Shown here: positions 57,676-64,000 of the stretch, piece by piece
Layout of the letters: every line of letters starts with the position of its first letter
Numbering within the stretch: the first letter of the stretch is position 1
From: Pelodera strongyloides
Taxonomy: Eukaryota; Nematoda; Chromadorea; Rhabditida; Rhabditidae
NCBI GenBank assembly: GCA_036852015.1
Contig: JAANDG010000159.1
Location: 186,001 to 250,000, forward strand
Length of the DNA stretch: 64,000 bases
Direction: 5' to 3'
Program-made: the position numbers and the translations under genes
Notes under the pieces: model-generated
What the model saw: the letters and a program-made list of their open reading frames with translations, nothing else
Database searches by the model: none
What the model was told of the DNA's origin: nothing

Positions 57676-59192
57676 TCGGTAAAATCGATAGGAAGCCAGA
57701 CGGCTTTCGATGATCAGCGGAATCGTCCTGGCCTTTTATAGGAGAGGGTTACGTCAGCAGTCACGAACTGAAAGAAAAACATATTAGACACTGCAAGTGA
57801 AAATGGTTACATTGTTTAATTACATCCGCTAGCGGCTTTACGATAGTGAATGGCTATAGGATTACACATCCTAATTATCCTGCGGTGGTTACAAGCTTTA
57901 CAAAAGTTGGTCTTGCATCCTGTTTAATTGATTACTGTAGAGTGCGGGCTCGGAGAACGTTTCCGAGATATTATTGTTTTTTTATATAAAAAATATTTGG
58001 TGTTTTTTAGGAAAAGCCCCAACCGACAAACATACAGCTTTATCCTTTTTCAGCCAAAACACATTTATTGTGCTGAATAAGCAACTGAAATGAAAAACAA
58101 CAAAAAAAAATAACTGTGTGTCACTGCCACTTGCTAGTCTAATATGTTCACGATCAAACGCGCTTGTACAAAGCCGGTGCCTGCGATTCAGCCAAGTGGA
58201 AATTTACGTTACAGAGTATTGTTCGTTTTGCAAGATGTTTGGTACTATCTTTTGAAACTTTGGCCTTTCTGAATGATCTTCTGAACAGTAGGAATTTACG
58301 AAATATGTAACTAGAATGTGCACTTGTTAGTTGTTTGCAAATATTCGGCCATACAATTTTATATTCACATTCATTTAGCTTACATAATCGTTGCAAATGA
58401 AATACCACAGTCACAGGGCACAATTTATTTGTATAACGTCCACAAATACAAAACGTGCAAAAATCTAGCAGAATTTTCGAGTTTGTAATTTGAGAAAAGC
58501 ACAGTAAGCGGTTTGTAATGATAGAGACAAAACAAGTTTTGCTCCGTGTTTTTCTTAGTGACTATCTTTCATGTTTGTATTTTTTTATTTAGCAACCCTT
58601 ATTTGCTGGATGTAGTCGGATATAGAAAGCGTCTTCAAATTCATTTCATTATTTATTAATTAGTGAGGATCAATTGCTCACGAGAAATACCCGATCCTAG
58701 AACGTCTGTCCATGAACGTGACATGTTTAGCTAAATCTTTATCTCACAAAAAATAAGAGTTTATCAGAAAAATTACTCGTTCTCAGTAGAAAACTTAATT
58801 ACACGATGTAAATATTCCAATGCATTGTCTTTGCAAGAGCTTAAACAGAATTCCTGTTGAGCCTCGTGGCGTTTTGATCGTTACACCTTCCAGCCCATAA
58901 TACTCGTTTTGCTAGAACGATAAATTGAAGTATAAATTGCATAAAAATCTTCCAATTTTTTTACGAAATATGTATTTTTTTTCGATAATTATTCATTTAT
59001 TCACAAGTGAAAACAAGACAATTTTCCACGTAGGTCACTTCTCGTGGGCCCCATCGTTTATCGTACGTTACTTGTATTCTTCTAATTTCTAGATGTGTTT
59101 ATGTGACCACGTTAAAGGCCTAGGTCCTATGTCCTGGTACATCCCCCCACAACTTTTGTAGTATACGTAGTCCAATCACAGTAAGCAGTTTC
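57676..59192. other. intergenic, nothing recognised
   Basis: AT-rich. A minus-strand frame at 58423-58154 has no recognisable features. No RNA gene or repeat supported. Confidence 0.4.
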
Positions 59193-59367
59193 TTAAAGCG
59201 AAAGAAATACCGGCGGTTTTTGTGGACCACTGAATTCCTGCTAATTTATGCTAGCTTACTCGAATTTAGCTCGATTTTTTACTCTAATTTACGTTCATTT
59301 GCATAAGCAGCATGAGAATGCTGGTGTACTCCATGTTTTGCAAAAACCGACCGGAATTTTGCTTTAA
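59193..59367. mobile_element. TTAAAGCGAAA palindromic MITE
   Basis: Ends TTAAAGCGAAAGAAATACCG and GGAATTTTGCTTTAA, same interior as the family at 12105. Its right TTAA (59364-59367) is also the left boundary of the next element. Confidence 0.8.
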
Positions 59368-59534
59368 AGCGAAATGCTAGCCCCTTTGGAAAATTTGCAT
59401 ATGATAAGCAAATCCTATGTATCCTATGCTAATTTTGTACGATTGCCGTGGACGATCGTACAAAATTAGCATAGGATACATAGGATTTGCTTATCATATG
59501 CAAATTTTCCAAAGGGGCTAGCATTTCGCTTTAA
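59364..59534. mobile_element. near-perfect hairpin MITE sharing TTAA with its neighbour
   Basis: 171-bp palindrome with almost identical arms to 614-784 (GGAAAATTTGCATATGATAA, ATCCTATGTATCCTATG) and a GATTGCCGTGGAC centre. The near absence of arm mismatches implies recent insertion or hairpin-mediated conversion. Confidence 0.88.
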
Positions 59535-59927
59535 CAGTAAATTATCGCCAATGTGCTGTAAGTTTTGTGATTAGAGACAGATTTACAGATTATCCATCTA
59601 CCTTATCTAGAGTTTAGCAGAGGTTTCAGATTTGATATGATATGAATGCCCTAACCGGCATTTCCGTACACGTTAATTTGTTCTGTCTCGTTGATTTGTT
59701 TGTTTACTTTGTCTGTTCAATTTGTCTAATTTGTATAAAACCCAAATCCCAGTGGTATAATTGTCTAATAGTCTAATATTTAGTGAGTGTAGAAACATTT
59801 GGCGCTGTTTTCTTACCCACTAAGAATTTTGTTTATTTCCCGAGTAAATAGAGTTTTGCGTCCATGTTAACAATACTTTGCTCGAGATTCAAGAACTATA
59901 AATTCATAAGAAAACAGCAATAATGTG

Positions 59928-60109
59928 TTAAAGCGAAATGCCGGCCGGTTTTTGAAACACATCGAGTACACCAGCACTCATATGCAGCTTATACAAATGA
60001 GCATAAAGTAGAATAAAAACTCGAGCTAAAGTCCAGCAACTTGGCATAAATACGTGCGAATTCAGTTGTCCGCGATGCGTTTCAAAAGCCGGCAAGTATT
60101 TTGCTTTAA
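59928..60109. mobile_element. TTAAAGCGAAATGCCGGCCG palindromic MITE
   Basis: TTAA-bounded 182-bp inverted repeat of the 12105 family; ends TTAAAGCGAAATGCCGGCCG and GCAAGTATTTTGCTTTAA. Confidence 0.85.
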
Positions 60110-61481
60110 AAACTAAAGTCATTCATTTTGCTCAGCCGTGCTGAAAAACATAATTTTAAAGTTTAAAAAATCTCACAAATACGAAGTTCTTAGAACAGGG
60201 CGACAGTTTTCTTTCTAATTTCCGTTAAAATCCTTATTACCTACCGAAATATGTCCATAAATGTCGCGCGTTAGAACTTTTCATAGCGCTTACATACTTC
60301 CTGCTATACTGTGATGACCAGTTTCCACTTTTGCAAGGAATACAACAGTCAAAAGTCAAAACTACATTTATGGTTAAAATGTCTTATCCGCGGGGGGAAA
60401 GACTGCTGATTATGACTTCATTACGTAAAAGACAAGGGTTTCTAGAAACATACAATACTGTGAAACCCGCACCTCATGCCAAGCAAGGAAGAAGACTTGT
60501 TCCCCTGAGAGTCTAACATAAACACAACTTTGATCACTACAAGGAACTGTCTGTCACAAAAAAAACATATGGATGTGTGCTTTTGCTAATAAATGTTGAA
60601 ATGTTGAAACATTTTTTTTAAATGTGGGGGTGGGTGGTGCAGTGCCTAATTAGTTGTCTCAAGAGCAGCGCAGGCACGGCGGCTCGTCGGTTCGACTCCT
60701 ACCCCGGGAAGACAAAGACTTCTCATTAGAGTACATCCCTGAGCTCACATTGTTGAGCTCAGATCCCATAAGCTAATCTGGGAACTCACGAGGGAATCGG
60801 CAAAAGTGTCCGCGTCCTTTGGCATTTCTGCACGAAACCTGCATATATAATATGAAAAATTAAAGAAAATTCTCGTGTAGTTCCAAAATACGGTAAATTT
60901 TCAGTATTGTAGACTGTAGACCCCATTATGGGGAATTACATGCTGAACAGCTTTGCCACGGGACACTTTCTCCAATTTCCTTTCTAAGAAATAAGCCTTT
61001 GAAATTTTACAATAGATTTCTGGAATATGATGCGCAATATATATAGCGCACTATGACAAGTAGTTGGAACAATCTTCGCCAATAACATTGAGCCTTTGAG
61101 TCTTTGACCTTTGATGAAGCAACGTTCGAAACTCCTATTTCATTACTCATTTCGCACAAAGTTAAGAATAGCTGATCAGATTCGTCATCATTTTTCAAAG
61201 TTTGTTTGCTTTTATCTTTCTTACGTGCGCAGTTCCTAATCCAAATTTGAATAGTGTCTCATCCAGCGATGAAAGAACAATATCATTCCTATTCGGTAAA
61301 TGTATATATAACAATTGGCTTTTGTTAGACCGAACAAAGGTTTTTTGTATATTTATTGTTTAAACGCCAGGCCAATTATTGTCATTAGAAAACAATGTAC
61401 TGTATGTAGGTGGCCAATGTTTTGATGAGTCGTAATTGTTCAAAGTGTGGGATTAAATATTTTAAAATAAGAGGAAGAACA
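60110..61481. other. intergenic upstream of Srt gene
   Basis: AT-rich, apart from the tRNA-like block at 60625. No exon recognised; presumed promoter region of the Srt gene. Confidence 0.4.
60625..60708 (+). tRNA. tRNA-like sequence, degenerate
   Basis: Has a T-arm with GTCGG/CCTAC around TTCGACT (B-box GGTTCGACTCC), and GGGGT/ACCCC could pair as an outer stem. The 5' half has a weak A-box (GGTGCAGTGCC). Probably a tRNA-derived repeat. An inverted TGAGCTCA pair follows at 60740-60765. Confidence 0.35.
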
Positions 61482-64000
61482 ATGTACAACAACGCACAAG
61501 TTGATCCCAATATCAGTAAGTATATAAAGGCTGTCTCAAGACAATTTTTCACTAGGTTTGGACCCTAACAGCGGCAGTAAGGACGCAATGGAGGCTTACA
61601 TCAGCGCCGGTGGTGTTGAAAATCTGGAATTGTACAATTGCAGGTGAATAATTTCTATTGTAATTTGTTGCGGTTGTTTGTAGGAATATTCTATGTTCTT
61701 CGGCCTAGAAATAAAATTTCGGATTTTATACGTAAAAGTAATCATTCACCGTTTGTTTTTAAAAAGTATATTCTAAGGAGCTTTTAAAGGTTCTTCTAGT
61801 TAGTGGGTGCAGTTTTTTGCTCAATTATTGTAATGTTTAGTGCTCGCGGCTTCACCGAGGAGGAATGGTATGCCCGAGGAGTCAGGCAACCTATACTAGG
61901 CTCAATATTACTTTTCTACGGAATCGTTGTCGAGGTGATTATATTCTGGGCTGTCTAGTATTATCATAGTACTAAAGGAATCTACTGCCAAAATTAACCA
62001 AAAACTATCTCTGGGCGGTGTCGATCCTCGGTCGTGCAGCTAATTGTAAGCGGGAAGGAAAATCATCACTTGATATAACTCTCACTGATTCCTGGTTAAT
62101 TAATTTCAGATGATGTATATTCCTTGCCTAACGGTAATCTCAAGCAAACAATACGTCAAATTGTCGTGCTACAAGGTTAGTATTTCCTGCAACGAGAAAA
62201 TTGGCGCGCAAGCGGCAACGTCACGGCGTGCAGACGGGTATGAAAAAAGTGTCACGACGTTGGGTTATGGCGTGCCAGTTTGCACGCCGTACCCGCGCTG
62301 CTTGTACGCCGTGACGTGGCCGCATGCACGACGAAACCACGCGGCTTGCAGCCACGTTTCGTCAGTGTGGTGCCCCAGTGACAATTTTTTCAATTCACAA
62401 ACTAACAAATCAATTCATATAATACTAAGAATTCATGCGATTAGTATGGATATATACCATGATGTGTACTAACTACACGAATATATTAGACTTGGCAACC
62501 AATTACATTTGACTTCAATAGGTTTGAAAGCTCCAAATCCAGCCAAAAAATAACTTAAATGTTTAGATAATGACGGTTCTGGGAATCATTGATATGATAG
62601 CGTTGGCCGTTAATTCTATCGCTACGGGTTACCTTATGATCGTCGGTGCCGTGTTCTGCACCCATCCCAATTTTATATTCCTTACCGGAGCGATTGGCCT
62701 ATGTGAGTTTGATCCTTAGCGGCTTTAAAGGATTGAATTTGAAAGGTATAGTACTCAATATACGGTAAGGAAACGACTAAAACTATACGTCGTCCCACCC
62801 TTCATGCTTGTGCCTTCAAAAAGAGAGTTTGATATTTCAGTTGCTTGGTGCGCAGCTTGTCTAAATTGTCTACTTCTGGTAATCAATCGCCTAACGGAAA
62901 TATGGAAACCATATTTGATGGAGACGTTATTTTACGGTAAGAGTTTACAGTATGTCATAGATGTACATTCATTATTATATGCAAGTGAGCAGCATTATGA
63001 TAAAATTCGACCCCACTTAGCATAAATACATAGGAATGCAGTTATTCGAGATGCGTTTCAAAAACCGGCTGCTAGAGCGTGATAACCCAGAGTTTACAAA
63101 AAAAAATAAAATAAACTTCAGGCAACAAGACCTCCATGCTTTTGATACTACCGATTGTCTATGGATTTTATTTCTTCATGTTCACGCCACCGTTAATATT
63201 CACGTCTAAACATGATGCCTGGTTTTTCGATCCGTTTGTATATGAGGGTCGCGAGAGAGAGGTATTGTAACATTAGGGTTTGGTACTGAAGCTGCATGCA
63301 TTGTTGTTACAAGTGTTACAGCGATGTTACCGTTGTTGCAACATTAAAGTCGAAATACATAAAATTATTTATTTTGCGCAGATGAGCATTGGTTTTTTGC
63401 GCAGATAAGCAAATAACCCACCCTTGATTAAAAAATCACATCCTGCTGTTGTAAATTAATTCACAACACCGTTTTGTATTAAAACGTGCATTTCGTTACA
63501 GTATATGAACCTACCGCACACGGCCAACAACCTAGTTGTGGTGGTTATAATTTGCTTGCTCTACGTATGTTTCTGTGGTATTCTGGCGAATAAGTTCCGA
63601 TATGATAGCACGCAACGCATGTCATGGAGTCAGAAATCGGTGGGTGAAGCACAACGCGAAAGTTCCATTTTTTGAGAATTTACGTGAGAAGTTACGTTCT
63701 TCTGGTACGTATATTAGTGCCAGAGAACATCATACTCATTTCCATACTAATAGAAACTTCCAGTTGATTCCTTTGTTTAGCAATGTTAACTTTTTCAGAT
63801 CTTCCTTCAGTCGACTACCATTTGTATCGCAAATCTCGTTGCCGCTCTGATATATGTTGCCATGAATGTTTGTTTCTCAAATTTTAGAATAGACTCACTC
63901 AGTTTCTACGCAAATGTGGCCGCATGTTAAATTCCATGCTTACCTAGTTACGCTAATCATAGTTGCGGCGCGAACATGAAAATATCAGTTCCGGTCAATA
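61482..64000 (+). CDS. Srt-class 7TM chemoreceptor, 3' end outside window
   Basis: Nematode serpentine receptor class T. Visible exons: 61482-61515, 61556-61643, 61841-61934, 62110-62175, 62567-62702, 62841-62936, 63122-63261, 63502-63639, 63799-63867 (287 residues), and a possible exon start at 63989. Family landmarks: LYNC then EEWYARGVRQPILGSILLFY, MMYIPCLTV, SCYKIMTVLGIIDMIALAVN, GAVFCTHPNFIFLTGAIG, WCAACLNCLLLVINRLTEIW, IYGF-like LPIVYGFYFFMFTPP, AWFFDPFVYEGRERE, NLPHTANNLVVVVIIC, QSTTICIANLVAALIYVAMN. All junctions keep frame. TM7 and the C-tail lie beyond 64000. Presumed plasma-membrane chemosensory GPCR; the ligand is unknown. Confidence 0.92.
62186..62360. repeat. GC-rich repeat in Srt intron 4
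   Basis: Its first ~47 bases are the inverted copy of 1-48. The rest repeats related words (TGCACGCCGT, TACGCCGTGACGTGGCC, GGCGTGCCAG) in both orientations. Probably a mobile-element fragment inserted in the intron. Confidence 0.6.
63010..63073. mobile_element. solo end of TTAAAGCG palindrome family in Srt intron
   Basis: CTTAGCATAAATACATAGGA and GATGCGTTTCAAAAACCGGC match one arm of the 12105-type MITE; the partner arm is absent. Confidence 0.55.

Overview
The window is eukaryotic, AT-rich nuclear DNA that fits a nematode. A seven-transmembrane Srt-class chemoreceptor, a family known only from nematodes, runs off the right edge. Genes have many short exons (often 70-200 bp) joined by GT-AG introns with TTTCAG/TTNCAG acceptors. 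Several start codons sit just behind a TTGCAG-type acceptor, as at trans-splice sites, and the intergenic DNA is full of short palindromic elements. Many exons separated by introns of 100-1400 bp recalls diplogastrids such as Pristionchus, but that placement is inference.

Layout. 1-4258: intergenic with palindromic elements. 4259-8814 (+): MFSD5-like transporter, 13 exons, 431 aa. 9815-14142 (+): casein-kinase-1-superfamily protein whose catalytic residues are all replaced. 15443-20209 (-): PDI A6 homologue (pdi-6), 12 exons, 440 aa, two CGHC thioredoxin sites, C-terminal HNEL. 20210-22380: promoter side of pdi-6 with a diverged direct duplication. 22383-23509: 1.1 kb fold-back element with a tRNA-Leu-like sequence in each arm. 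23900-27245: about 23 copies of a 129-bp hairpin-bearing minisatellite with a 428-bp higher-order period. 28551-29039: TTAA-flanked inverted-repeat element. 29281-30805 (+): unrecognised Ser-rich small gene. 32725-36169 (+): five-finger Snail/Scratch-family transcription factor, with six Snail-type E-boxes around and inside it. 37214-39643 (+): Cys-rich, acidic protein with an internally duplicated module and a B-box-like finger.

40391-56120: two tandem, same-orientation copies of a 7TM receptor gene on the minus strand. The right copy (50369-55469) is intact at 376 aa; the left copy (40902-43343) is frameshifted in exon 5. Remnants of a third copy lie between them. 56120-61480: palindromic elements, two of which share one TTAA, tRNA-like sequences and one isolated open exon. 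61482-64000 (+): Srt receptor, nine exons visible, 3' end outside the window.

The genes are not an evident pathway. MFSD5 is a membrane transporter, PDI A6 an ER oxidoreductase, the Snail protein a nuclear repressor and the receptors sensory proteins. I built exon chains by hand from splice signals, reading-frame continuity and remembered family motifs. For the MFSD5, pdi-6, Snail-family, intact-receptor and Srt genes every junction keeps frame, which strongly supports the models. No database search was run.
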